Shown here piece by piece: positions 51,275 through 60,641 of a stretch of 64,000 bases of DNA. The DNA comes from an uncultured Bacillota bacterium (GTDB lineage Bacteria; Bacillota; Clostridia; Oscillospirales; Oscillospiraceae), in the NCBI GenBank assembly GCA_947649625.1, contig CANSSJ010000001.1, positions 1 through 64,000 on the forward strand, read 5' to 3'. Each line of letters opens with the position of its first letter. Positions within the stretch are counted from its first letter, which is position 1. The position numbers and the translations under genes are program-made. A model generated the notes under the pieces. That model worked only from the letters and a program-made list of their open reading frames with translations, was not told where the DNA came from and did not search any database.

Positions 51275-51287
51275 TATGCGTCCCTGC
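51240..51287. repeat. REP-like units overlapping the hemZ 3' end
   Basis: Unit 51240-51263 (GTAGGGGCGG head, stem GGGCGGACA/TGTCCGCCC) and 51264-51287 (reverse, GTAG head changed to GCAG). The hemZ frame passes through the first unit and stops in the second. Confidence 0.85.
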
Positions 51288-51318
51288 AGAACCTCAACCA
51301 AGAGAGGAGCATAACCCT

Positions 51319-52257
51319 ATGGCCTACCAATTACAGGAGATCAACAGGCGCATCCGGACCGACGTGGCGGAATTCCTGGCCGAGTGCGATGAGGCCTATG
51401 CCCAGCGGGTGTCCCTGGCGGCGGACAAGATCCTGTCCAACCTGGAGCGCAGTCCCATCGTGCTGCTCTCCGGGCCCTCTGGTTCAGGCAAGACCACCAC
51501 GGCCATGAAGATCGCCGAGGAGCTGCTCCGCCGGGGAGTGAACTCCCACGCGGTAGCCATGGACAACTACTTCCTCACCCAGGACCCGGAGACCGTCCCC
51601 CGCACTCCGGACGGGAGCGTCGATTACGAGTCCCCGCTGTGCCTGGACATGGATCTGCTCAGCGAGCATTTCACCGCCCTGAGCCGGGGGGAGTGGGTGC
51701 TGGTCCCCAAGTTTGAGTTTGCCCGGCAGATGCGCAACGACAGCCTGGGCACTCCCTTGAAGCTGGAGAAGAACGAGATCGCCATTTTCGAGGGCATCCA
51801 CGCCCTGAACGACGACATCGCCGGCCGGCACCCTGAGGCCGCCAAGCTGTACATCTCCGCCCGGTCCAACATCAACGAGGGGGCGGTCCTGCGGTTCAAG
51901 GGCACCTGGATGCGGCTGACCCGCCGGGCGGTCCGGGACTACAGCTTCCGGGGCACCGGAGTGGCCCGGACCCTGGCCATGTGGGCCAACGTGCGCCGGG
52001 GGGAGAAGCTGTACATATCCCCCTTTAAAAACAGGGCGGATATTGTGTTCGACTCCTCCCTGCCCTACGAGGTGCCGGTGATGAAGAACTACGCCCTTCC
52101 CATTCTGAGGAGCGTCCCCGAGGACAACGAGCGCCACGACGAGATGCTCCAGCTGGTGGAGGCCTTCCAGCACTTTGAGGCCATCGACCCGGCGCTGGTG
52201 GCCAGAGACTCCCTCCTGCGGGAGTTTATCGGCGGCGGGAGCTATAAATACCACTGA
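51319..52257 (+). CDS. Uridine-kinase-like nucleoside kinase
   Basis: The 312-residue P-loop kinase has Walker A LLSGPSGSGKTTTAMKIAEE near residue 50, the AMDNYFLTQD motif, FEGIHALND and a C-terminal region typical of phosphoribulokinase/uridine kinase family proteins. An extra N-terminal segment of about 45 residues precedes the P-loop. GAGGAG is 9 nt before the ATG. Whether uridine is the substrate is unproven. Confidence 0.88.
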   Translation: MAYQLQEINRRIRTDVAEFLAECDEAYAQRVSLAADKILSNLERSPIVLLSGPSGSGKTTTAMKIAEELLRRGVNSHAVAMDNYFLTQDPETVPRTPDGSVDYESPLCLDMDLLSEHFTALSRGEWVLVPKFEFARQMRNDSLGTPLKLEKNEIAIFEGIHALNDDIAGRHPEAAKLYISARSNINEGAVLRFKGTWMRLTRRAVRDYSFRGTGVARTLAMWANVRRGEKLYISPFKNRADIVFDSSLPYEVPVMKNYALPILRSVPEDNERHDEMLQLVEAFQHFEAIDPALVARDSLLREFIGGGSYKYH

Positions 52258-52280
52258 TCCTGAACACGGAGTGATGCCAA

Positions 52281-54128
52281 TTGCACTATCGACCCACATA
52301 CGACTCCCGGGACACCCAATATAAAACGCCCTACGGGGCGGCGGCCTCCGGGACGCAGGTACAGTTTACCCTCCGGCCGCCCCGGGCCGAAGGGTTCTCC
52401 CATGCCAGCATGACCGCCCGCTTTGAGAGCCGGCATGACGAGACGATCATTGTCAAAATGCCCTGGCAGGGCCATGACCTTGGCCAGGACCTGTTCTCTG
52501 TGGAGCTGGATACCACAGGCTATGTGGGCCTGGTATGGTACTCCTTCCGGCTGGAGAAGCTGAACGGCGCGAAGCAGGACCTGGGGCCCTATCAGCTCAC
52601 CGTCTACGACGGGACGGAGGAGGTCCCGGACTGGTTCGGCCAGGGGGCGACCTATCAGATCTTCCCCGACCGCTTCTGCCGCAGCCGCCTTCCCGAGCCG
52701 GAGGGCATGGTGGGAGGCCGGTGGGTCCATCAGAGCTGGGAGGAATTCCCCGATTACCGCCCCGACGGCCGGGGCGAGGTGCGCAACCGGGACTTTTTCG
52801 GCGGGGATTTCCAGGGCGTCATTGACAAGCTGGACTATCTGAAAGGGCTGGGGGTGGAGACCCTCTACTTCAATCCTATCTTCGAGGCGGCGGAGAACCA
52901 CCGTTACGGCACCGCCGACTACGGCCGGGTGGACCCCATGCTGGGCACCAACGAGGATTTCTCCCGCCTGTGCGATGAAGCCCACCGCCGGGGCATGCGG
53001 GTGATGCTGGACGGGGTGTTCAACCACACCGGTTATGTCAGCCGCTACTTCAACGGCGACGGCTTTTACCCGGAGACGGGGGCCAGCCAGAGCCAGGACT
53101 CCCCCTACCGCCCCTGGTTCAACTTTACCCAGTGGCCACAGAAGTATGAGAGCTGGTGGGGGATCTACTCCCTGCCCGCCGTCAACGAGAACGACCCCGG
53201 CTACCGGGAGTTCATCTTCGGCGGCGAGGACAGCGTGGTCCGCCGCTGGCTGCGGGCCGGGGCGGACGGCTGGCGGCTGGACGTGGCCGACGAGCTGCCC
53301 GACGACTTTGTGGCCGGTATCCACGCCGCCGCCCGGGCGGAGAAGCCGGCCGCCGTGATTATCGGCGAGGTGTGGGAGGACGGCTCCACCAAGGTGGCCT
53401 ACGGCGTGCGCCGCAGGCATATCCTGGGGGGCCACTGCGACGGATTGATGAACTACCCCCTGCGCTCCGCTATTCTGTCCTACTTTCAGGGGAGCGGGGC
53501 GGAGGCTTTTGTAGAGGGCATGGAGACCATCCGGGAGAACTATCCCCCCTTTGCCTTCTACTCCGCCATGAACTCGCTGGACACCCACGACACCCCCCGT
53601 ATTCTCACCCTGTTGGGGGCGGGGGGCGAGTACCGGGACCAGAGCAAGGAGTGGCGGGCTCAGTTCCGGCTCTCGTCCAGGCAGCGCGGCCGGGGCCGGG
53701 AGCTGCTGAAGGCCGCCGCCCTGCTGCTGTTCTGTTTCCCCGGCTCCCCCACGGTGTACTACGGGGACGAGGCGGGCATGGAGGGCTTTGAGGACCCCTT
53801 CAACCGCCAGACCTACCCCTGGGGCCATGAGGACGGAGAGCTGCTGGAGTGGTACCGTGCCCTGGGGCGGCTGCGCCGGCGCAGCCAGGCCCTGCGCCGG
53901 GGCTCCATCCGCTACGTTCTGGGCAGGGGGCACCTGCTGGCCTTTCTCCGAGAGACGGATGAAGAGAGGCTTCTGTGCGCCTTCAACGCCGGGGACGAGG
54001 AGCGGGCCTTCTCCTTTGACGGGGGGCAGCTCCGCCCCGTTTTAGGCCAGCCCCAGTTCTCTCAGCGGGACGGGCTGTATACCATTGTGCTGCCGCCCCG
54101 CTCCGGCGCGGTATTTGCCGTGAAATAA
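52281..54128 (+). CDS. GH13 alpha-amylase-family enzyme (maltogenic/neopullulanase type)
   Basis: The 615-residue glycoside hydrolase has an N-terminal beta domain (to about 115), then the GH13 barrel: region I DGVFNHTG, region [12 protein letters not shown] (Asp nucleophile), region [10 protein letters not shown] (Glu acid) and region [10 protein letters not shown]. No signal peptide, so it should act inside the cell on imported maltodextrins. TTG start at 52281 behind GGAGTGA. Confidence 0.93.
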   Translation: MHYRPTYDSRDTQYKTPYGAAASGTQVQFTLRPPRAEGFSHASMTARFESRHDETIIVKMPWQGHDLGQDLFSVELDTTGYVGLVWYSFRLEKLNGAKQDLGPYQLTVYDGTEEVPDWFGQGATYQIFPDRFCRSRLPEPEGMVGGRWVHQSWEEFPDYRPDGRGEVRNRDFFGGDFQGVIDKLDYLKGLGVETLYFNPIFEAAENHRYGTADYGRVDPMLGTNEDFSRLCDEAHRRGMRVMLDGVFNHTGYVSRYFNGDGFYPETGASQSQDSPYRPWFNFTQWPQKYESWWGIYSLPAVNENDPGYREFIFGGEDSVVRRWLRAGADGWRLDVADELPDDFVAGIHAAARAEKPAAVIIGEVWEDGSTKVAYGVRRRHILGGHCDGLMNYPLRSAILSYFQGSGAEAFVEGMETIRENYPPFAFYSAMNSLDTHDTPRILTLLGAGGEYRDQSKEWRAQFRLSSRQRGRGRELLKAAALLLFCFPGSPTVYYGDEAGMEGFEDPFNRQTYPWGHEDGELLEWYRALGRLRRRSQALRRGSIRYVLGRGHLLAFLRETDEERLLCAFNAGDEERAFSFDGGQLRPVLGQPQFSQRDGLYTIVLPPRSGAVFAVK

Positions 54129-54135
54129 ATATTGC

Positions 54136-54192
54136 GCGGGGGCGGCCCAGGCCGCCCCCGCACTTGCATCAAGGACCGGACCGTGATACAAT
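54136..54192 (+). promoter_or_regulatory. GC hairpin and predicted promoter before mnmG
   Basis: An 11-bp GC stem (54136-54146 with 54151-54161) without a T-run follows the GH13 stop. Then come TTGCAT (54164-54169), a 17-bp spacer and TACAAT (54187-54192). Confidence 0.65.
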
Positions 54193-54223
54193 ACACGGCG
54201 AATTGATCCAAGGGAGCGCTCTT

Positions 54224-56101
54224 ATGAAAACCTACCAGGCCGGACAATTTGATATCGCCGTCATCGGGGCGGGCCACGCGGGGGTAGAAGCCGCCCTGGC
54301 CGCCGCCCGCATGGGGATGAAGACCCTGTGCTTCACCGTCAACCTGGACGCGGTGGGCAACATGCCCTGCAACCCGGCCATCGGGGGCACGGGCAAGGGC
54401 CACCTTGTCCGGGAGCTGGACGCCCTGGGGGGGGAGATGGCCCGTGCCGCCGACCGGGCCTGCATCCAGTACCGGCTGCTGAACCGGAGCAAGGGCCCCG
54501 CCGTGTGGTCCCTCCGGGCCCAGGCTGACCGGCGGGAGTATCAGAAAATCATGAAGCACACCCTGGAAATGCAGGAAAACCTGTGGGTCAAGCAGGCGGA
54601 AATTGTGGAAATTTTGACCGAAAACGGCGCGGTGTCCGGCGTCGTCACCCACACCGGGGCGGTGTACGGGGTGAAGGCCGCCGTGGTGGCCACCGGAACC
54701 CATCTGGGGGGCCGGATCGTGGTGGGGGAGGTAGTCCGGGACTCGGGCCCCGACGGCCTGTCCGCCGCCCTGCCCCTCACCGACAGCCTGAAAAAGCTGG
54801 GCCTGTCCATCCGCCGGTTTAAGACGGGCACGCCCCCTCGGGTCAACCGCCGGTCGGTGGATTTTTCCAAAATGGAGCTTCAGGAGGGGGACAGCGACGG
54901 CCTGGCCTTCTCCTTCCAGACCGAGACCCCGCCGGAAAACCGGGCGGTCTGCTACCTCACCTATACCAACGAGGCCACCCACAAAGTCATCCGGGCCAAT
55001 CTGGACCGCTCCCCCCTCTACGACGGCACCATCGAGGGGATCGGCCCCCGCTACTGCCCCTCCATTGAGACCAAGGTGGAGCGCTTCCCCGACAAGGAGC
55101 GGCACCAGCTCTTCATCGAGCCTATGGGGCTGGAGACCGAGGAGCTGTATATCCAGGGCTTCTCCTCCTCCCTGCCCGAGGAGGTGCAGATCGAGATGCT
55201 CCACACCATCCCCGGCCTGGAGCGGGCCGAGATGACCCGGTGCGCCTACGCCATCGAGTACGACTGCGTGGACCCCACCGGGCTGGAGGCCACCCTGGAG
55301 ACCAAGGCCGTCCCCGGCCTGTACGGGGCGGGGCAGTTCAACGGCTCCTCCGGCTATGAGGAGGCCGCTGTCCAGGGCTTTGTGGCGGGGGTGAACGCCG
55401 CTTTGAAAATTCAGGGGAAGCCGCCTCTGATTCTGCGCCGGGACCAGGGGTATATTGGGGTGCTCATTGACGACCTGGTGACCAAGGGGACCAACGAGCC
55501 CTATCGGATGATGACCTCCCGGACCGAGTACCGGCTGCTCCACCGGCAGGACAACGCCGACCGGCGGCTCACCCCCATCGGGTACGAATTGGGGCTTATT
55601 TCCCGGGAACAATATGAAAAGGTACAGGAAAAGTACGCCGCCGTGGACCGGGAGGTCAAACGCCTGGAGCACACCGGCACCCCGCCCACTCCGGCGCTGG
55701 CCGCCCTGCTGGAGGAGCGAGGGGAGCCCCCGGTCAAGGACGGGGCCCGGCTGGCCGACCTGCTCCGCCGGCCCCGGCTGTCTTACGCCGACTTGGCCCC
55801 CTTCGACCCCGGCCGGCCCGCTCTGCCCCCCGCCGTGACCAGCGAGACGGAGATCACCATCAAGTATGCCGGGTACATCGACCGCCAGCTGCGCCAGGTG
55901 GAGGAGGTCCGCCGGCTGGAGGAGCGGGCTATGCCCGAGGATATCGACTATCTGTCCATTGCCGGTCTGCGGCTGGAGGCCCGACAGAAGCTGAACGCCA
56001 TCCGCCCCCGGAGCTTGGGCCAGGCCGGGCGAGTGTCCGGGGTGTCCCCCGCCGACGTGGCGGTGCTGATGGTGTATTTGAAGCAGAGGGAGATGGACTG
56101 A
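54224..56101 (+). CDS. mnmG: tRNA uridine-5-carboxymethylaminomethyl modification enzyme MnmG
   Basis: FAD enzyme that with MnmE modifies U34 of several tRNAs. The 625-residue product has the dinucleotide-binding motif [18 protein letters not shown] near residue 13, the conserved [15 protein letters not shown] and the C-terminal GidA domain ([10 protein letters not shown]). No mnmE or rsmG is adjacent, which is unusual for the region. GGGAG precedes the chosen ATG. Confidence 0.97.
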   Translation: MKTYQAGQFDIAVIGAGHAGVEAALAAARMGMKTLCFTVNLDAVGNMPCNPAIGGTGKGHLVRELDALGGEMARAADRACIQYRLLNRSKGPAVWSLRAQADRREYQKIMKHTLEMQENLWVKQAEIVEILTENGAVSGVVTHTGAVYGVKAAVVATGTHLGGRIVVGEVVRDSGPDGLSAALPLTDSLKKLGLSIRRFKTGTPPRVNRRSVDFSKMELQEGDSDGLAFSFQTETPPENRAVCYLTYTNEATHKVIRANLDRSPLYDGTIEGIGPRYCPSIETKVERFPDKERHQLFIEPMGLETEELYIQGFSSSLPEEVQIEMLHTIPGLERAEMTRCAYAIEYDCVDPTGLEATLETKAVPGLYGAGQFNGSSGYEEAAVQGFVAGVNAALKIQGKPPLILRRDQGYIGVLIDDLVTKGTNEPYRMMTSRTEYRLLHRQDNADRRLTPIGYELGLISREQYEKVQEKYAAVDREVKRLEHTGTPPTPALAALLEERGEPPVKDGARLADLLRRPRLSYADLAPFDPGRPALPPAVTSETEITIKYAGYIDRQLRQVEEVRRLEERAMPEDIDYLSIAGLRLEARQKLNAIRPRSLGQAGRVSGVSPADVAVLMVYLKQREMD

Positions 56102-56102
56102 A

Positions 56103-56618
56103 ATGGAACGGACATACTTCTTGACTACCGCCCGGACGGGCTTTTCCACCTGGCGGCCCGATGACCGGCCGCTGGCCCATCTGCTGTGGGGCGACCCCCG
56201 GGTGGGCCGGTATATCTGCAAAGCTGGACAGTTCACCCCGGAGGAGGTGGATGCCCGGTTCCGGCAGGAGCTGGACAATCTGGAACAGTATCAGGTCCAG
56301 TACTGGCCCGTCTTTTCCCTGGAAACGGGGGAGCTGATCGGCTGCTGCGGCATGAGGCCCCACGACGGGGCCTATAACCTGGGCTTTCAGCTCCGGCCGG
56401 AGTACTGGGGCCGGGGCTATGCCACCGAGTGCGGCCGGGCGGCAATCGACTATGCCTTCCGCTCCCTGCGCATCCAGAAGCTGGTGGCGGGCCACCACCC
56501 GGACAACGCCAATTCCCGAAAGGTATTGGCCAAGCTGGGCTTCACATACACCGGGGACGAGCTCTATCCCCCTACCGGGCTGATGCACCCGGGCTACATC
56601 CTGCTGCCGGAGGACTAA
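56103..56618 (+). CDS. GNAT acetyltransferase (RimJ/RimL type)
   Basis: The 171-residue product has the RimJ/L-like N-terminus (TARTGFSTWRPDDRPLAHLL), LGFQLRPEYWGRGYATE (acetyl-CoA loop) and NSRKVLAKLGFTYTGDELY. It begins 1 nt after the mnmG stop and is probably co-transcribed. Substrate unknown. Confidence 0.9.
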   Translation: MERTYFLTTARTGFSTWRPDDRPLAHLLWGDPRVGRYICKAGQFTPEEVDARFRQELDNLEQYQVQYWPVFSLETGELIGCCGMRPHDGAYNLGFQLRPEYWGRGYATECGRAAIDYAFRSLRIQKLVAGHHPDNANSRKVLAKLGFTYTGDELYPPTGLMHPGYILLPED

Positions 56619-56622
56619 CTGT

Positions 56623-57522
56623 ATGAATCTGACGCAAGTAAAAGGAAATACCTGGGTCATTGAGGCCAACCAGCTCATTCCGCTGTACAAGCTGGGGGAC
56701 GGGCGGTGCGTCCTGCTGGACACCGGGCTCTTCGAGGAGCGGGAGGAACTGGAGAGCACCCTGCGGGAGGCGGGGCTCACCCCGGCGGGGGTTCTGTGCT
56801 CCCACGCCCACGTGGACCACTGTGCCAGCAACGGGTATTTGCAGGAGAAGTACGGGACCAAAATCGCCCTCACCTTCCCCGAGGCGGGGATGTGCTCCTC
56901 CCTGCTGACCCTGAAATGCTACTTCCTTCTGCTCTCCCCGGGGACGGTGGAGCGGGAGTCCTCCTGCATGATCCACGAGCCTGACTACTTTATCCCGCCC
57001 AACGACTGCCCCTTCACCCTCTGCGGGACGACGTTCCGCATCATCCACACCCCGGGCCACTCCTCGGGCCACATCTGTACCGTCACCCCGGACAACGTGT
57101 GCTACACCGCCGACGCCCTGCTCAGTCAGGAACTGCTGGGGGCCAAGCTGCCCTACAACCTGAGCCAGAAGATGGCCATGGAGAGCCGGGAGAAGCTGCG
57201 GGGGCTGGGCTGTGACTTCTACGTCATGGCCCACCGGGGAGTGTGCCCCGGCGGGGAGATCGGCGGGCTTATCGATGCCAACCAGGCCCTGGTTCGCCGC
57301 CGGGCGGAGGAAATTCTCGCCCTGGTGGACCGGCCCATGACGGCCAGCCAGATCGACGAGGCGGCCTGTGTGCTGTACCGGCTCTTCACCCGCAAGCCCC
57401 GCCGCTCTCTGCGCTTCGAGCGGAACGTCCGGTTTTTCATTGAGTATCTGGTGGATACCGGCCGGCTGTCCGAGGTGTGCCAAAACGGGACCACCTACTA
57501 CGTCCGGACGGAAAATTCCTGA
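56623..57522 (+). CDS. MBL-fold hydrolase
   Basis: The 299-residue protein has CSHAHVDHCASN (HxHxDH), a HTPGHSSGH His, and a YTADALLS Asp as ligands. A C-terminal winged-helix-like part (ASQIDEAACVLYRLFTRK) follows, as in the YobT/LACTB2-like group. No substrate is implied by the neighbours. Confidence 0.9.
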   Translation: MNLTQVKGNTWVIEANQLIPLYKLGDGRCVLLDTGLFEEREELESTLREAGLTPAGVLCSHAHVDHCASNGYLQEKYGTKIALTFPEAGMCSSLLTLKCYFLLLSPGTVERESSCMIHEPDYFIPPNDCPFTLCGTTFRIIHTPGHSSGHICTVTPDNVCYTADALLSQELLGAKLPYNLSQKMAMESREKLRGLGCDFYVMAHRGVCPGGEIGGLIDANQALVRRRAEEILALVDRPMTASQIDEAACVLYRLFTRKPRRSLRFERNVRFFIEYLVDTGRLSEVCQNGTTYYVRTENS

Positions 57523-57538
57523 AAATTGGGGAAAACAC

Positions 57539-57567
57539 TTGCAATCCGTGCTGAACTGTGGTATGCT
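57539..57567 (+). promoter_or_regulatory. Predicted promoter of secG
   Basis: TTGCAA (57539-57544), a 17-bp spacer and TATGCT (57562-57567). Confidence 0.65.
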
Positions 57568-57633
57568 TTTCTGTACTTCCGGGTTTTCCCACAGTAAATT
57601 TTCGGCCCCAGGGCCTTGAAAGGAACGAAAAAC

Positions 57634-57870
57634 ATGAATACGCTGAGTCTGATCCTTACCATTATCCAGGTCCTGTGCGGTCTGGCCGTCATCGCCGTGG
57701 TCATGCTCCAGTCGGGCAAGAGCGCCGGCCTGTCCGGGGCCATCGCCGGCGGCGCCGACACCTTCCTGTCCAAGAACAAGGCCAAGAGCCTGGACGCCAA
57801 GCTGGCCAAGATGACCAAGTGGGTGGCCATCCTGTGGATCGTCATTACCCTGGTGCTGAGCCTGATCTGA
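57634..57870 (+). CDS. secG: Preprotein translocase subunit SecG
   Basis: A 78-residue two-TM protein: helices at about 3-24 and 54-75, with the VMLQSGKSAGLSGAIAGGAD loop typical of SecG. The start is the ATG behind AAAGGAA, rather than the upstream TTG. A terminator follows. Confidence 0.95.
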   Translation: MNTLSLILTIIQVLCGLAVIAVVMLQSGKSAGLSGAIAGGADTFLSKNKAKSLDAKLAKMTKWVAILWIVITLVLSLI

Positions 57871-57887
57871 TCTTCCATCATAAGACC

Positions 57888-57922
57888 AAGCCCCTCCGGC
57901 TTCCGCCGTGAGGGGCTTTTTT
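57888..57922 (+). terminator. Terminator after secG
   Basis: Stem AAGCCCCTC (57888-57896) with GAGGGGCTT (57910-57918), and six T residues. Confidence 0.88.
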
Positions 57923-57939
57923 AGAAAAGGGGCGGCGGA

Positions 57940-58383
57940 ATGGACCACGAATATTTTATGCGGCAGGCTCTGGCTCTGGCCCGGGAGGCCGCCGCGGTTG
58001 GGGATGTGCCGGTGGGCTGTGTGATCGTCCGGGACGGGGAGATCATCGGCCGGGGCCGCAACCGCCGGGAGGCGGGCGGCGACGCCACCGCCCACGCCGA
58101 GGTGGAGGCCATCCGGGACGCCTGCGCCCGGCAGGGGAGCTGGCGGCTGCACGGCTGTACCCTGTACGTCACCCTGGAGCCCTGTCCCATGTGCGCCGGA
58201 GCCATTGTCAACGCCCGAATCGAGGCGGTCCGCTACGGGGCACGGGACGAGAAGGCCGGGTGCTGCGGGTCGGTGCTCAACCTGTTTGAGGAGCGGTTCA
58301 ACCACCATCCCCGGATCTATCAGGGGCCGCTGGAGGGGGAGTGCGAAAGGCTCCTCCAGGAATTTTTTTTCAATCTGCGGTAG
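57940..58383 (+). CDS. tadA: tRNA-specific adenosine-34 deaminase TadA
   Basis: Converts A34 to inosine in tRNA-Arg. The 147-residue product has the zinc ligands H52 in AHAEVEAIRD and C82/C85 in LEPCPMCAGAI, with catalytic Glu54. Typical length. Confidence 0.95.
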   Translation: MDHEYFMRQALALAREAAAVGDVPVGCVIVRDGEIIGRGRNRREAGGDATAHAEVEAIRDACARQGSWRLHGCTLYVTLEPCPMCAGAIVNARIEAVRYGARDEKAGCCGSVLNLFEERFNHHPRIYQGPLEGECERLLQEFFFNLR

Positions 58384-58391
58384 ATTTAAAT

Positions 58392-58527
58392 CTTTTGTAA
58401 CAACTGCCGTGAACTTTTGTAAAATCTTTTGTCTATACTCATACTCGCAAGGCAAGAACATCTTTTCATTCTATCCTCCATTTTTTGAAAGGCTGACGGG
58501 TCGCTCCGTTGGCCTTTCCCCCTTTTT
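58392..58527 (+). ncRNA. Candidate small RNA gene 1 (tandem pair)
   Basis: Direct 9-bp repeats CTTTTGTAA at 58392-58400 and 58414-58422 (period 22 bp) precede a -10 box TATACT at 58434-58439. The predicted transcript starts near 58446 (GCAAGG...) and ends at a 12-bp hairpin (58488-58499 with 58506-58517) followed by CCCCCTTTTT. The body carries TATCCTCC in a U-rich single-stranded stretch. The gap 58384-58745 holds no supported ORF. Confidence 0.7.
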
Positions 58528-58601
58528 AGGCGGGAGGGACGATTCTGGCGAAAAACGCCAAAAAAGTCCGGCGGCTGCCCGAATTTTTGGATGATTTAAT
58601 T

Positions 58602-58738
58602 CTTTTGTAACATCTGGCGTTGGATTTGTTAATATCTTTTCGGTATGATAATACCTGCAAGAGACAGTTCGTTTCATTTTAATCCTCTTTTTCAACGGGA
58701 AACCCCGGATACCTTGGAGCAGGTATCCGGGGCTTTTC
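58602..58738 (+). ncRNA. Candidate small RNA gene 2 (tandem pair)
   Basis: A homologue of unit 1 exactly 210 bp downstream: CTTTTGTAA at 58602-58610, a diverged repeat ATTTGTTAA at 58624-58632, and TATGAT at 58644-58649. The transcript should start near 58656 (GCAAGA...), contains TTTCATTTTAATCCTC, and ends at an 11-bp hairpin (CCCCGGATACC, 58703-58713, with 58722-58732) plus CTTTT. Confidence 0.7.
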
Positions 58739-58745
58739 GTATCTG

Positions 58746-59264
58746 TTATTTCCTGATCCGGTCCAGCCGTCGGATCAGCGTCTGGGCGGCCACGCCGGTG
58801 AACAGCCCGGCCAGGACGGCGGCGATGACCAGGTAGGGCAGGTAAGCCATCACGGCCCAGGAGCGCAGGACGGCGGCTGCGGCCAGCAGCTGGCCAAAAT
58901 TGTGGAAAACAGCGACCGCGGGGCTGGCCAGCCAGATATGCTCCCGGGTGAGGGCCTTGCGCAGCAGGCACAGAGCGCACCAGCTGAGCAGGCCTCCGGC
59001 GGCGCTGTAGATAAGAGTCATCGGCTGCCCGGAGAACACCGCCCCCAGAAACACCCGGCCGGAGAGCACCAGCAGGGCGTCCCACGGCCCCATGACGAAC
59101 ATGACATACACCGTGACGATGTTGGCCAGCCCCAGCTTGACCCCAGGGACGGGAATCACCGGGAGCTGAGCCTCCGCCATAAAAATGGTCAGCGCAATGG
59201 CGGTGAACAGGGCCAGCCGGGCGATCCGTCCCGCCCCCTTAACCGGCCGCGCCATCCACATCAC
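58746..59264 (-). CDS. Gx-transporter-family membrane protein (HepT-I-like)
   Basis: The 172-residue polytopic protein with about five TM segments has PGVKLGLANIVTVYVMF and GGLLSW, typical of the Gx transporter family (formerly heptaprenyl diphosphate synthase component I). It overlaps the NusG_II gene. The start may be GTG 59264 or the ATG at 59261 or 59255. Family members often stand next to NusG_II and ApbE genes, as in flavin-based electron-transfer loci. Confidence 0.85.
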   Translation of the reverse strand: MMWMARPVKGAGRIARLALFTAIALTIFMAEAQLPVIPVPGVKLGLANIVTVYVMFVMGPWDALLVLSGRVFLGAVFSGQPMTLIYSAAGGLLSWCALCLLRKALTREHIWLASPAVAVFHNFGQLLAAAAVLRSWAVMAYLPYLVIAAVLAGLFTGVAAQTLIRRLDRIRK

Positions 59265-59607
59265 CCCCGGCTCCCACGATCTCGATCATCAGTCTGTGGG
59301 GCAGGCAGATGATGGGCACCGTGCCGTCTGAGATCCAGCCCTGGTTGACGCAGACCCGGTCGGGGCAGTCGGCCTCGGATACCCGGATGCGGTCCCGCTC
59401 CACCGTAACGACATTGCGCCCACTCTCATCCTCAAAAGTGAGGGAGTAGGGGGCGTCTACCTTGTCCAGCGCGATCTCCTCCAGCACCGCGCCGTCCCGG
59501 GTGATCCGGGCCACGGGGGCGGAGGCATTTCCGTGCCTCAGCAGGAGGAAGGCCGCCGAGGCGGCCACCGCCCCAAGGAGCAGAAGCAAGATCACTTTCG
59601 CCTTCAT
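59239..59607 (-). CDS. NusG domain II-containing exported protein
   Basis: The 122-residue product has an N-terminal TM/signal helix (VILLLLLGAVAASAAFLLLR) and a NusG_II-like beta domain with the pair of Cys in EADCPDRVCVNQGW and ICLPHRLMIEI. It overlaps the ApbE gene by 4 nt at its start and the Gx transporter gene at its end. The domain is extracytoplasmic; its role is unknown but linked to flavoprotein or electron-transfer genes by context. Confidence 0.88.
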   Translation of the reverse strand: MKAKVILLLLLGAVAASAAFLLLRHGNASAPVARITRDGAVLEEIALDKVDAPYSLTFEDESGRNVVTVERDRIRVSEADCPDRVCVNQGWISDGTVPIICLPHRLMIEIVGAGGDVDGAAG

Positions 59608-60641
59608 TTCAGCACCACTACCTCCCGGTCCGTGTATCCCTCCGCCAAGGAAAACCGGCCCTCCAGCCCGGCGGTGCGGTAAATTTTTCCCTCTTCTGTG
59701 ACGAAAATGGCCTCAAAATTCGGGTCGTTCCGCCAGAACTGTACCCCCTCCTCCAGGCCCATAACAAACAGGGCGGTGGACAGCCCGTCGCAGAAAAAGG
59801 CGGAGGGGGCGATCACCGTCACCGAGCTGAGTCCCGACCGGGCGGGGGCGGCGGTGTCCGGGTCCAGGATGTGCCAATAGATTTCTCCGTCCTGTTCAAA
59901 ATACCGCTGGTAACCTCCGGAGGTGCCCATGGCCATGTCGGCCAGCTCCACCACGGCGAAATAGTTCCCCGGCTGGGCCGGGTCCACCACCCCGATGCGC
60001 CAGGGATTCCCCTCCGGCTTGGTCCCCACGGCTACAATGGTGCTCTGGCCCAGGTCCAGCAGGGCGGAGGAGACGCCATTCTCCTTCACCGCTTTCCACA
60101 TCTGATCTCCGGCCCAGCCCTTGGCCACCGCCCCCAGGTCGATCTCCATACCCTGAGGCAGGGCGACGGTGTTCCCGTCCAGCTTTACGGCGGTGTAGTC
60201 GATCTTCTCCGCCAGCTCCTCCAGCTCCTCGTCGGAGGGCACCCGGTGCTCCCCGCTCGTAAACCCCCAGGCCTTCACCGCCGGATAGGCGGTAAAATCC
60301 AGCGCCCCCCCGGTGACCAAACCCAGGCCTTGAACGCTGTACAGCAGGGCAAGAATGTCGTCGTCCGGTATCTCGACCCACTCTCCGTTGGCATGGTTTA
60401 CGGCATAGACAAAGCTGTCCTCTTTTGTAACGGAAAGCATGTCCTCATAGCCGGCAAGGCGGTCTGTCAGAACGCTTTGGACCGTGGAACAGTCTTTCCT
60501 GGAGCCGTAGAGGGTGAAATTCATCACCGTGTCCATGGCGAAGGTGGTGAACTCCATCCGCTCCGGCCGTTTCTCACAGCCTGCCAGGGCAGATATACAC
60601 AGCGCCGCCGTCAGCAGAACGGCGAGGGTCCGCTTGCTCAT
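59604..60641 (-). CDS. apbE: FAD:protein FMN transferase (ApbE), lipoprotein
   Basis: Attaches FMN to Thr/Ser of extracytoplasmic proteins. The 345-residue product has a lipoprotein signal with lipobox SALAGC, then FTTFAMDTVMNFTLYG, the EIDLGAVAKGWAGDQM motif, HILDPDT and the conserved FCDGLSTALFVMG Asp. The start is ATG 60641, overlapping the rqcP stop by 4 nt. Together with the next two genes it resembles part of the Listeria extracellular electron-transfer set (fmnB with eetA/eetB). Confidence 0.92.
   Translation of the reverse strand: MSKRTLAVLLTAALCISALAGCEKRPERMEFTTFAMDTVMNFTLYGSRKDCSTVQSVLTDRLAGYEDMLSVTKEDSFVYAVNHANGEWVEIPDDDILALLYSVQGLGLVTGGALDFTAYPAVKAWGFTSGEHRVPSDEELEELAEKIDYTAVKLDGNTVALPQGMEIDLGAVAKGWAGDQMWKAVKENGVSSALLDLGQSTIVAVGTKPEGNPWRIGVVDPAQPGNYFAVVELADMAMGTSGGYQRYFEQDGEIYWHILDPDTAAPARSGLSSVTVIAPSAFFCDGLSTALFVMGLEEGVQFWRNDPNFEAIFVTEEGKIYRTAGLEGRFSLAEGYTDREVVVLK

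Noticed and set aside
54062..56278. Open frame of about 740 codons antisense to mnmG
   Set aside because: Shadow of mnmG; biased composition only.
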